This document shows, piece by piece, positions 1 to 5,683 of a stretch of 5,683 nt of DNA; within the stretch, counting starts at the first letter, position 1, and the number at the start of each line of letters is the position of its first letter. The DNA comes from Verrucomicrobiales bacterium (GTDB taxonomy: Bacteria; Verrucomicrobiota; Verrucomicrobiia; Verrucomicrobiales; DEV007): contig JAGNMT010000267.1 of NCBI GenBank assembly GCA_017991025.1, positions 1 through 5,683 on the forward strand. Reading direction: 5' to 3'. Both the position numbers and the translations under genes were made by a program. The notes beneath the pieces were generated by a model. It ran no database searches. It saw only the letters and a program-made list of their open reading frames with translations, and was not told the DNA's origin.

Positions 1-1
1 G

Positions 2-130
2 ATCTCCGGCGATTTTGTGAGGGAATTACCCGAGATTAGAACGCTCTGTCAGAATCACGGGGTGCACCGCGTCAAAGGCCGGGCCCAGGCGGTCGAAGTG
101 TTTTCGCTGAATTCGTTTCCGGGCGATTGA
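2..130 (+). CDS. C-terminal end of a probable class III adenylate/guanylate cyclase (partial)
   Basis: An open frame enters from the left edge and ends at TGA 128-130, giving 43 residues that begin ISGDFVRELPEI and end with VKGRAQAVEVFSLNSFPGD. The pattern of ISxxF near the start, then a GVHRVKGRAQAVEVFSL stretch, matches the end of class III nucleotidyl cyclase domains, where a conserved (L/V)KG(x)xxPVxVFxL strand follows the catalytic core. Such enzymes make cAMP or cGMP from ATP or GTP. The catalytic metal-binding aspartates and the transition-state residues would lie outside the window, so activity cannot be judged. It converges on phoU with 59 bases between the two stop codons, so it is not part of the pst operon. 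Family assignment rests on a short tail and is moderate. Another protein with a similar terminal strand is possible. Confidence 0.55.
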   Translation: MSGDFVRELPEIRTLCQNHGVHRVKGRAQAVEVFSLNSFPGD

Positions 131-189
131 TCCCGGGTCGGGAAAAAGCAATCCGAGGGGATCCGAACGAATCTTCGCGAGAGGCGCGC

Positions 190-900
190 CTAAATCGAAA
201 CCTCAATGCCAGTCTCTTTGGCGGCTTCGTCAAGGTCAAGGTGTCTGATATCGGTTGCCCTTTCTGCGAAGACGGTGTCCTCGGCGATATTTACGGCAAG
301 GTCTCCGACACGCTCCAGCGACCGCAGGATGACGACGATAGGAATGTAGGCCTTTGCGTTTTGCGGGCTGGATTCCACCGCTTTCGTGAGTTCCTTGTAT
401 GCTTTCCGGTAAAGCTCGTCGAGTTCGCGGTCGGAGATGACGACGGCGAGTGCGCCCCCGGCATCCCGATTCACGAAGGCGGCTGTAGCATTCGACAACA
501 TGTCGCTTGCTGCTTTGGCGAGTGGCTCGACGATAGCGAGTTCCGAAACCGCGGGCTGTTTGAGAATCTTCTTCCCTTTTCGTGCGATGCTTTTCGCCTG
601 GTCAGAGATCCGCTCGGCGTTGCCGGCGATTCTCATTCCGGCAAGTACGTCGCGGAGGTCGCTCGCGACGGGGTTGAAGCGGAAGAGGATTTCCATCCCC
701 TCTCGGTCGACAACCCGCTCGAGCTGGTTCACTTCGTCGTCCGCGATAACCTCGTTGAGGGTTCCAGGGGTACCCGTCATCAAACCCCGCATCGCGGTTT
801 CAAGGTTCGTAGAGGAAAGGCTCGCGATCCGGATGACGTTTGAGCGCAGTCCCTGGAGCGCGGTCTCGAAGGTGGCGAGTGTGTGGGGAGTGTTCTGCAT
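190..900 (-). CDS. phoU: Phosphate signalling/transport accessory protein PhoU
   Basis: The 236-residue protein has the usual PhoU length and two-repeat, all-helical build. Each repeat shows the family's metal-binding ExxxD signature: AERISDQ (E96, D100) and LERVGDLAVNIAED (E196, D200). Each is preceded by an acidic helix (DDEVNQLE near 54-61, DRELDEL near 157-163). The first repeat also has the typical NPVASDLRDVLAGMRI stretch (76-91). PhoU is cytoplasmic. In studied bacteria it links the Pst transporter to the PhoR sensor kinase, repressing the Pho regulon when phosphate is plentiful and restraining uptake. It is the last gene of the operon, 56 bases after pstB. The ATG at 898-900 is the natural start for family length, though no Shine-Dalgarno motif precedes it. 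A 7-bp hairpin sits just upstream. The stop is TAG at 190-192. Confidence 0.95.
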   Translation of the reverse strand: MQNTPHTLATFETALQGLRSNVIRIASLSSTNLETAMRGLMTGTPGTLNEVIADDEVNQLERVVDREGMEILFRFNPVASDLRDVLAGMRIAGNAERISDQAKSIARKGKKILKQPAVSELAIVEPLAKAASDMLSNATAAFVNRDAGGALAVVISDRELDELYRKAYKELTKAVESSPQNAKAYIPIVVILRSLERVGDLAVNIAEDTVFAERATDIRHLDLDEAAKETGIEVSI

Positions 901-919
901 CGCTAGGTTTGTGATAAGT

Positions 920-939
920 CTCGACCTGATGCGGTCGAG
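920..939 (-). other. Hairpin in the pstB-phoU gap
   Basis: A perfect 7-bp inverted repeat (ctcgacc 920-926 and ggtcgag 933-939) with a 6-base loop lies in the 56-base gap between the pstB stop and the phoU start. No T-run follows on the minus strand (the next bases read ACTTATCACAAACC), so it does not look like an intrinsic terminator. It ends 19 bases before the phoU ATG, so it could affect message stability or phoU translation. The structure is seen in the sequence; a role is inference. Confidence 0.45.
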
Positions 940-956
940 TTGAGGCGTCGCTCTAA

Positions 957-1823
957 TCAGCCGAAGCGGCCCGAGATATAATCTTCGGTTTGCTTTTTCG
1001 CGGGGTTGCTGAACATGGTCGTGGTCAAATCCATCTCAATGAGGTTTCCGAGGTAGAAAAATCCCGTCCGATCCGAGACTCGTGCCGCCTGCTGCATGTT
1101 GTGGGTGACAATGACAATCGTGAAATCCTTCTTGAGTGTCGTGATTAACTCTTCAATGGTTGCAGTCGAGATGGGGTCCAGGGCCGAACACGGTTCATCC
1201 ATGAGAATGATCTTCGGACGCACCGCGATGGCCCGCGCGATACAAAGCCGCTGCTGCTGACCACCAGACAGACCCAGTCCGCTGGCATTCAGCCGGTCCT
1301 TAACCTCCTCCCATAGCCCCGAAAGCCTCAGACTCTCCTCAACCGCCTGCTCGAGTTTTTGTTTGTCGTTGATCCCCTGGATACGAAGACCAAACGCGAC
1401 ATTTTCAAAGATGCTCTTCGGGAACGGGTTGTACTTTTGGAAAACCATGCCGACATGCTTCCGGAGCTCGATGACATCCACCTCGGGAGCGTGAATATTC
1501 GTCCCCAGGATGCGAATCTCCCCCTTGGAAATGCCCGCTGTCGGAATGAGGTCATTCATCCGGTTGAGGCAGCGTAATAATGTCGACTTGCCACAGCCTG
1601 AGGGGCCGATAAAAGCAGTCACTTCACCCTGGTTGATATCCATGGAGATATCGAGGAGAACGTCTTTCTTGGGAACGTAACCGAAGTTCACATGATCAAC
1701 CTCGATCACCACGTTGGATGGCTTGCCTCCGGTTACAGGGCTATCCACCGTTTTTCTTCCCGGAGTCAAGACTTCCTCTTGTTGCTCTTCTTCAGACATA
1801 CTTGTTTCCATGGTTGCAATCAT
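957..1823 (-). CDS. pstB: Phosphate ABC transporter ATP-binding protein PstB
   Basis: This is the ATPase of the Pst importer, which acts as a dimer on the cytoplasmic face of PstC/PstA and powers phosphate entry (EC 7.3.2.1). The 288 residues contain every ABC motif in order: Walker A GPSGCGKST (73-81), Q-loop glutamine Q129 in VFQKYNPFPKS, signature LSGGQQQR (185-192), Walker B IILMDE (205-210) followed by PCSALDP, and H-loop H241 in VTHNMQQAARVSD. The C-terminal PAKKQTEDYISGRFG is typical of PstB, which separates it from other ABC ATPases. The Q-loop reads KYNPFPK where PstB usually has KPxPFPM. About 36 residues, rich in Glu and Gln, precede the ABC fold. Methionines at 1, 5 and 9 (first bases 1823, 1811, 1799) are all possible starts. 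Only the third has a weak GGAA about 6 bases upstream, so the true protein may be 280 residues. It starts 36 bases after the pstA stop. Confidence 0.97.
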   Translation of the reverse strand: MIATMETSMSEEEQQEEVLTPGRKTVDSPVTGGKPSNVVIEVDHVNFGYVPKKDVLLDISMDINQGEVTAFIGPSGCGKSTLLRCLNRMNDLIPTAGISKGEIRILGTNIHAPEVDVIELRKHVGMVFQKYNPFPKSIFENVAFGLRIQGINDKQKLEQAVEESLRLSGLWEEVKDRLNASGLGLSGGQQQRLCIARAIAVRPKIILMDEPCSALDPISTATIEELITTLKKDFTIVIVTHNMQQAARVSDRTGFFYLGNLIEMDLTTTMFSNPAKKQTEDYISGRFG

Positions 1824-1859
1824 TGCGCGCTTGTCATGTTAAAAATTATAAGATTCCCA

Positions 1860-3014
1860 TTACCATTTAATTTTCTGGCGGTAGTGGATGCGGAGAAAGA
1901 CGGAAAGAGCGGCAAAAAGCATCACGACTATAAGGAAAACGAAGACCGAGCCATACTGCATCGGCCTGGTATATTCCGACTGCGGGATCCGTGCCGCCAC
2001 GGTATAGATGTGGTAGGGCATCGCCTGAACTGACTGGGAGAGGAAACCTCCCAGCCCCTCGACATCCTGCCAGGGAAGTTTGTCCTTGTGCGAAAGCGCG
2101 GCGGTAAACATGATGGGGGCGGTTTCACCCGCCACCCGGGTGATCCCAAGAACCGACGCGGTCAGCATCCCGGGAAAAGCGTAGGGCAGAACGGATTTGG
2201 CAATCGTCTGCCATTTGGTCGCTCCCAGGGCCAGTGATGCCTCGCGAAAGCCCATGGGAATGGCCTTGAGCGACTCCTCACACGCGGCAATGATCACGGG
2301 CAGAACCATCACAGCGAGCGTGAATCCGCCTGCCAGCATGCAGGTTCCCCATCCCTGAAATGAGAGGTAGTAGTCACTGAAAATGATCGGCACCGTAAAA
2401 AGCGCGGATTCATGAGGCGTGGAAGTAATCACCGGGGCGACAAGGCAGAAAAGACCGAGTCCGAACAGACCATAAACGACGGACGGAACACCAGCCAGGT
2501 TCATGATCGCGAGGCGCACGACGTCCATGAACCGCCCCTTCGACGAATATTCGTTCAGATAGATCGCGGTGGTGATTCCCACGAAGAGAGCAATGATAAT
2601 GCAAATCCCCGTTAAGAGTGCCGTTCCGACAAGCGGCCCGAGAATTCCCCCGCCAGAGAAAGCGTGGGAGTGTTCCTCGACAATCTTCAGTTCCGGGAAA
2701 TCGCGTTTGAACTGCGAGTAATCGCCGAAATCCATTTTGTGCTGCTCCCCGTCGGAGGTCTCAAACGTCATGAGAGTCACGGGGCTCTTTGTTAAAAAAT
2801 CGGTATTCACAAAGGGCGGAGTGACCTTAAAAACAACCGGAGCCCCTTTAATAATAATATCGACAAAGATATAGCCGGCACAGAGAAGGATAAAATAGGT
2901 CGCCAAGCGCAGCATGATCGCCGTGAGCAGTTCCCTGCTTTTCGCCCCCCCTCCTTTGCTGGCGAAAGGATTGGCGCTGCTCTTTGTCGGAAGTTCTTCG
3001 GCGATGTCGTGCAT
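1860..3014 (-). CDS. pstA: Phosphate ABC transporter permease PstA
   Basis: This is one of two membrane subunits forming the phosphate channel. From the ATG at 3012-3014 it has 384 residues: a polar N-terminal tail (1-28), a first membrane segment near 30-55, an extracytoplasmic loop of about 70 residues (56-126), then the permease core with membrane segments near 127-153, 168-192, 229-245, 280-300 and 355-376. The cytoplasmic EAA loop that docks on PstB is clear at about 247-277 (ESLKAIPMGFREASLALGATKWQTI region). RVAGETAPIMFTAA (293-306) is a typical PstA/PstC motif. It is longer than the roughly 280-300 residues of common PstA proteins because of the tail and the first loop. The frame is open further upstream to an ATG at 3104, which would overlap the end of pstC by 41 bases. 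I prefer 3014 because the extra 30 residues look non-coding and this start falls 49 bases after the pstC stop. No Shine-Dalgarno motif supports either start. Confidence 0.95.
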   Translation of the reverse strand: MHDIAEELPTKSSANPFASKGGGAKSRELLTAIMLRLATYFILLCAGYIFVDIIIKGAPVVFKVTPPFVNTDFLTKSPVTLMTFETSDGEQHKMDFGDYSQFKRDFPELKIVEEHSHAFSGGGILGPLVGTALLTGICIIIALFVGITTAIYLNEYSSKGRFMDVVRLAIMNLAGVPSVVYGLFGLGLFCLVAPVITSTPHESALFTVPIIFSDYYLSFQGWGTCMLAGGFTLAVMVLPVIIAACEESLKAIPMGFREASLALGATKWQTIAKSVLPYAFPGMLTASVLGITRVAGETAPIMFTAALSHKDKLPWQDVEGLGGFLSQSVQAMPYHIYTVAARIPQSEYTRPMQYGSVFVFLIVVMLFAALSVFLRIHYRQKIKW

Positions 3015-3063
3015 GGGAAGCGATTGGCGAAAGAGAAAATGAAGGCCGGATGCGGGAGATAAG

Positions 3064-5085
3064 TTATATCTTTTGGAAACGTTTAAGCGCCTGCTGAGCC
3101 GCATAGTTCACGAGTAGGGCGATGACGAACAGGACCATGCCGATGATAAAGAGGGCTCTCCAGTGGAGTGAACCGCCGTCTACTTCTCCCAACTCCTGAG
3201 CGATGATTCCAGTCATGGTATGGGTCGGTTGCGCTATCACCCCGAAGCCCTCGGAAAAGTCGGGGATCTTGATTTTATTCCCGGCAACAAGGAGCACCAC
3301 CATGGTCTCACCGATAATTCTCCCGAACCCGAGCAGGATTGCCGCAATGACTCCGGAGACCGCCGTGGGGAGAACCACGCGGAATACCGTCTGAAGTTTT
3401 GAAGCGCCCATTGCGAAAGAATTCTCTGAGAAGGCCGCCGGAACGTTCTCCAGCGCATCTTCGGTCAGTGTGAAAATGGTTGGAACGGCCATGAAGGCAA
3501 GGAGGAGCCCCGCATTCAATATTGTGAGCCGCTCCGCCATGGGGAAGCCGGGAACCCACGAGAGCCACTCCACCTGACTGACCGCTCGCAGCGTCTCCCC
3601 GAAAACGAGGATGCCGAAGAAGCCCAGCACCACAGAGGGAATCGCTCCGATAAACTCAATCGAGGGCTTGATGATTTGTTGCTCCCGCCTCGATGCCAAC
3701 TGGTTGACGTAGATAGCGGCGGCGACAGAGAAAGGAACCGCTACGATCAGGGCAATGATTGAGATCAGGAAAGACCCTGTGAGCAGGGGCAAGAGACCAT
3801 AAAAATCGTGCCACGAGCTGTTGGTGATCCACTGTTTGCCTAAGATAAAGGCGCTGATCGACCCCACCCAGGAGACCGGTCTGTCGTGGCGCCATTCCGC
3901 CACATTATCCCGATTCTCCTCCAGGGTATTCTCGAACCTCTTGTAGAGAACCTTGCAGTGTTTCAGATTCTCGCGGGCACTCTCTGTGGAGCTGTCAGTC
4001 GGAAGGGCATCGAAGAGGCGATCCATTTCCGTCTGGAGGGGAATCACCAACTCCCTGTGTTTCGGCACCGCAGCGTAGAAGGGAGCATTCATGGCCACGA
4101 GGTCAGGCGCGGTTGTTTCTACGGCATCCGCCTCGGCCTGGAGTCTCGCTTTCTCTCCGGGATCCGCTGTTTTGGTGATACCTTCAAGCAAGGCAGCACG
4201 TCGCTGCGGCGCCGATTTGAAGCTGTTGATTACGGTGCGGTTTTCGCTGGCTGTCTTGCGCAACTCCCCGTGAAGAGTCCGCAGGGGTTTGATGGCATCC
4301 TGAATCGAAGTCAGGGTAGTTTTGAACGCAACTAATCGGGTCGCGGCCTCCGCCTTTTTGGCCTTGCTGGCAGCCTTGAGCTCAAGCAGATAGGGGTGTT
4401 CCTCTTTGGCACCTGGAAATGCGGCGAACAACACCGCCTCGCGGATCCTGTCCCGGGCAGAATCGAGCGGACTGCGAGCCCCGACCCCCATGTCCCAGCC
4501 CTCAGAAGTATCAAGGGCGGCTTCCACCTCGGACCGGAGTTGTTTCCGCAGTGCAGCAATCTCCCCGCGACGAGAGTCAAGGGTTGCTGCTACTGCCGCT
4601 GCCTCCGGAGAACCGCTTCCCAGTTTTTCTAACTCTTTGGCCAGTTCAACCTCTTCTTGAATCTTGCGTTTTAGAAGACCCCATGACTTGTCGGTTATCC
4701 TTTCGACATTGGCGAAGACGGCGCGAGTCGCGCGCAGGAGATCATCCTCGGCGACCGAGGATTCGTTTATTTCGGCGAAATAGGCGATGTTCGCGCTGCT
4801 GTAAATAGCGTTATGGGCATTAATCTCTTCGCCCAGATAATCGACATACTCCTGGCCGGCCTCGCGATAGGAACGCAGTCCCTCGTGGTGGTCCGGGAAG
4901 AACATGATGCCTTCGCGACTGAGGAAGACGCAGATCAAAATAATAAAAACGATCGCCAGACTCGCGTTGCCCCCAAAAAAGTAGCGGATGGCGTCCTGGA
5001 GGCCCAGTCCGAAAATGCGGAATCCTCGACGCTTGAACGCTTCGCGTCCGGAAAAGGCCTCTGGGGCGGTAGCTGGGTCGCTCAT
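3064..5085 (-). CDS. pstC: Phosphate ABC transporter permease PstC with a large helical insertion
   Basis: This is the second channel subunit of the phosphate importer. From the ATG at 5083-5085 it has 673 residues, about twice the length of E. coli PstC. Order: cytoplasmic tail (1-41), membrane segment 1 (about 42-62), an insertion of about 345 residues (64-408), then a normal permease core with segments near 430-458, 479-499, 520-542, 576-602 and 644-663. Core motifs include EFIGAIPSVVLGFFGIL (from about 477), the PstB-docking EAA loop (about 546-573, ENVPAAFSENSFAMGASKLQ) and GRIIGETMVVLLVAG (588-602). The insertion is charged, rich in Ala, Glu, Lys and Arg, and looks helical or coiled-coil (about 115-190 and 232-325). 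It should lie on the outer face of the membrane. The frame is also open to an ATG at 5190, but that route passes through a strong terminator hairpin and adds an unconvincing 35 residues, so I start at 5085. Long PstC forms are known, for example in Pseudomonas (from memory). Confidence 0.93.
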   Translation of the reverse strand: MSDPATAPEAFSGREAFKRRGFRIFGLGLQDAIRYFFGGNASLAIVFIILICVFLSREGIMFFPDHHEGLRSYREAGQEYVDYLGEEINAHNAIYSSANIAYFAEINESSVAEDDLLRATRAVFANVERITDKSWGLLKRKIQEEVELAKELEKLGSGSPEAAAVAATLDSRRGEIAALRKQLRSEVEAALDTSEGWDMGVGARSPLDSARDRIREAVLFAAFPGAKEEHPYLLELKAASKAKKAEAATRLVAFKTTLTSIQDAIKPLRTLHGELRKTASENRTVINSFKSAPQRRAALLEGITKTADPGEKARLQAEADAVETTAPDLVAMNAPFYAAVPKHRELVIPLQTEMDRLFDALPTDSSTESARENLKHCKVLYKRFENTLEENRDNVAEWRHDRPVSWVGSISAFILGKQWITNSSWHDFYGLLPLLTGSFLISIIALIVAVPFSVAAAIYVNQLASRREQQIIKPSIEFIGAIPSVVLGFFGILVFGETLRAVSQVEWLSWVPGFPMAERLTILNAGLLLAFMAVPTIFTLTEDALENVPAAFSENSFAMGASKLQTVFRVVLPTAVSGVIAAILLGFGRIIGETMVVLLVAGNKIKIPDFSEGFGVIAQPTHTMTGIIAQELGEVDGGSLHWRALFIIGMVLFVIALLVNYAAQQALKRFQKI

Positions 5086-5152
5086 GTTCGTTGAATGTAA
5101 GAAGGATGTGACTCCGGTGAAGAAAGTGCCAGAAAAAACGGTGACGAGTTGA

Positions 5153-5186
5153 GATAAAAGACCCGGCGAGAGGACTCGCCGGGCGT
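5153..5186 (-). terminator. Intrinsic terminator between pstS and pstC
   Basis: On the minus strand a perfect 9-bp GC-rich stem (CCCGGCGAG, loop TCCT, CTCGCCGGG; plus-strand arms 5162-5170 and 5175-5183) is followed at once by TCTTTTATCTC. This is the classic layout of a Rho-independent terminator reading in the operon direction. It lies 69 bases after the pstS stop and 67 bases before the preferred pstC start. Because pstCAB-phoU has no obvious promoter of its own, it is probably a partial terminator that lets some transcripts continue, which would give more PstS than membrane subunits. The T-tract is broken (TCTTTTATC), consistent with incomplete termination. The hairpin is seen; leakiness is inference. 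Confidence 0.8.
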
Positions 5187-5237
5187 TCATCTAGAGCCAG
5201 CTTGAGCGACTCCTCCTGAAACCGGGGGGTCACTCAT
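5161..5237 (-). promoter_or_regulatory. Possible attenuator leader upstream of pstC
   Basis: Upstream of the terminator, the transcript segment from plus-strand 5206-5215 (RNA GAGGAGUCGC) is complementary at 9 of 10 positions to 5170-5179 (RNA GCGAGUCCUC), which holds half of the terminator's first arm plus its loop. The two pairings exclude each other, as in an antiterminator/terminator pair. A 16-codon open frame (5237 down to TGA 5187-5189, MSDPPVSGGVAQAGSR) spans the upstream arm and ends just before the stem. It has no Shine-Dalgarno motif. An AGGAGG at 5212-5217 lies inside it and is 21 bases from the nearest ATG, too far for normal use. The terminator stem is much stronger than the alternative pairing, so this may be chance. 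Confidence 0.22.
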
Positions 5238-5255
5238 CTGGAAAGGGGCAGTAGA

Positions 5256-5683
5256 TTACTTATTCGCGATGAAACCAACGCGGGTCACCACTTCAGCGGC
5301 CTTGGGGTCAGTTGTCGCCCAGGTGAGGAACTTTGCTGCAGCCTCGGAGGTTTTACCGTTGATGGTGTAGAAATAGAGCGTCCGAGCGATGGGATACGTT
5401 TTGGTATTCTCGGGCTTAAGCTCGATGTCGTCGACCTTAACGGCCTTGACGCCCTCTTTGGTGGCATAAGCGAGTCCAACGTAACCGATGCCGTTGGCAT
5501 TTTTGGCTACTTCTTCAGCGATTTGCTCGTTACCGGCCATCTTCTGAGTATCCGAGCCGTAGTCGCGCTTTTTCATCGCCATCTCCTGGAAGGACTTGTA
5601 GGTGCCCGAAGAGGTGTTGCGAGTGTAGACGGAGATAGGACCGGCTTCGCCGCCGAGTTCGCTCCAATCCTTGATGTCACCGG
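5256..5683 (-). CDS. pstS: Phosphate-binding protein PstS, C-terminal part (partial)
   Basis: This frame enters from the right edge and ends at TAA 5256-5258. The 142 visible residues begin GDIKDWSELGGEAGPISVYTRNTSSGTY (in two overlapping pieces) and end GFIANK. The stretch VYTRNTSSGTYKSFQEM carries the R-x-x-S-S-G-T phosphate-contact loop of the PstS family. NANGIGYVGLAYA and the closing region KTYPIARTLYFYTINGK, then AAKFLTWATTDPKAAEVVTRVGFI, are typical of the second lobe of these periplasmic-binding-type proteins. PstS captures phosphate outside the membrane and hands it to PstC/PstA. The signal peptide, first lobe and promoter lie beyond the window. An internal ATG at 5580-5582 is not the start, since clear PstS sequence continues upstream of it. 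The gene is first in the visible operon, and a terminator follows its stop by 69 bases. Confidence 0.95.
   Translation of the reverse strand, partial: GDIKDWSELGGEAGPISVYTRNTSSGTYKSFQEMAMKKRDYGSDTQKMAGNEQIAEEVAKNANGIGYVGLAYATKEGVKAVKVDDIELKPENTKTYPIARTLYFYTINGKTSEAAAKFLTWATTDPKAAEVVTRVGFIANK

Noticed and set aside
131..189. Possible terminator in the convergent gap (tcccg/cggga hairpin at 131-143 beside aaaaa; possible outer gattg/caatc pairing at 125-153; GGCGCGCC palindrome at 183-190).
   Set aside because: The stem is only 5 bp with a 3-base loop. The A-run follows it on the plus strand, so neither transcript would have a U-tract after the hairpin. The palindrome is short and GC-only.
127..843. 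Long plus-strand open frame of 238 codons opposite phoU.
   Set aside because: It is antisense to a clear phoU along its length, its protein shows no recognisable family, and it is the kind of shadow frame expected in GC-rich coding DNA.
1835..1850. TATAAT-like sequence on the minus strand in the pstA-pstB gap, a possible internal promoter.
   Set aside because: No acceptable -35 element lies about 17 bases upstream (the hexamer there reads AAATTA). An AT-rich gap makes a chance match likely.
3015..3104. Longer PstA starting at ATG 3104 (414 residues).
   Set aside because: It would overlap the pstC end by 41 bases, and the extra 30 residues look like out-of-frame translation of pstC and spacer.
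5086..5190. Longer PstC starting at ATG 5190 (708 residues).
   Set aside because: The added residues are encoded across the terminator hairpin and its T-run, and they do not resemble a PstC N-terminus. The start at 5085 leaves the terminator intact.
4820..5233. Minus-strand 137-codon frame overlapping the start of pstC.
   Set aside because: It is a different frame of the same strand running through the real pstC, with no recognisable family and Arg/His/Pro-rich composition typical of shadow frames.

Overview
The window carries most of a high-affinity phosphate uptake operon, pstS-pstC-pstA-pstB-phoU. All five genes lie on the minus strand, so the operon reads from high to low coordinates. 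The last 43 codons of an unrelated plus-strand gene converge on its end. The organism is a Gram-negative-like bacterium of moderate to fairly high GC. The long PstC permease, the absence of Shine-Dalgarno motifs and the general flavour of the proteins made me think of Verrucomicrobiota or a similar lineage, but nothing here proves it.

Layout from left to right. Bases 2-130 (+) are the C-terminal tail of a probable class III adenylate/guanylate cyclase. Bases 131-189 are a short convergent intergenic gap with no convincing terminator. PhoU (190-900), PstB ATPase (957-1823), PstA permease (1860-3014) and PstC permease (3064-5085) follow, all on the minus strand and separated by gaps of only 36-56 bases. 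A 170-base gap (5086-5255) separates pstC from pstS and contains a strong intrinsic terminator pointing along the operon. The C-terminal 142 codons of PstS (5256-5683) run off the right edge. The pstS promoter, and any Pho box, would lie outside the window.

How the genes work together: PstS binds phosphate outside the cytoplasmic membrane, PstC and PstA form the channel, PstB hydrolyses ATP to drive import, and PhoU reports transporter state to the PhoR/PhoB two-component system in organisms studied so far. A terminator after pstS would let the binding protein be made in excess over the membrane complex.

Two things stand out. PstC carries about 345 extra residues, mostly charged and helical, between its first and second membrane segments. 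The pstS-pstC gap has an attenuator-like arrangement: a terminator, a competing upstream complementary arm, and a 16-codon open frame across that arm. I see no mobile element, CRISPR array, tRNA or rRNA.
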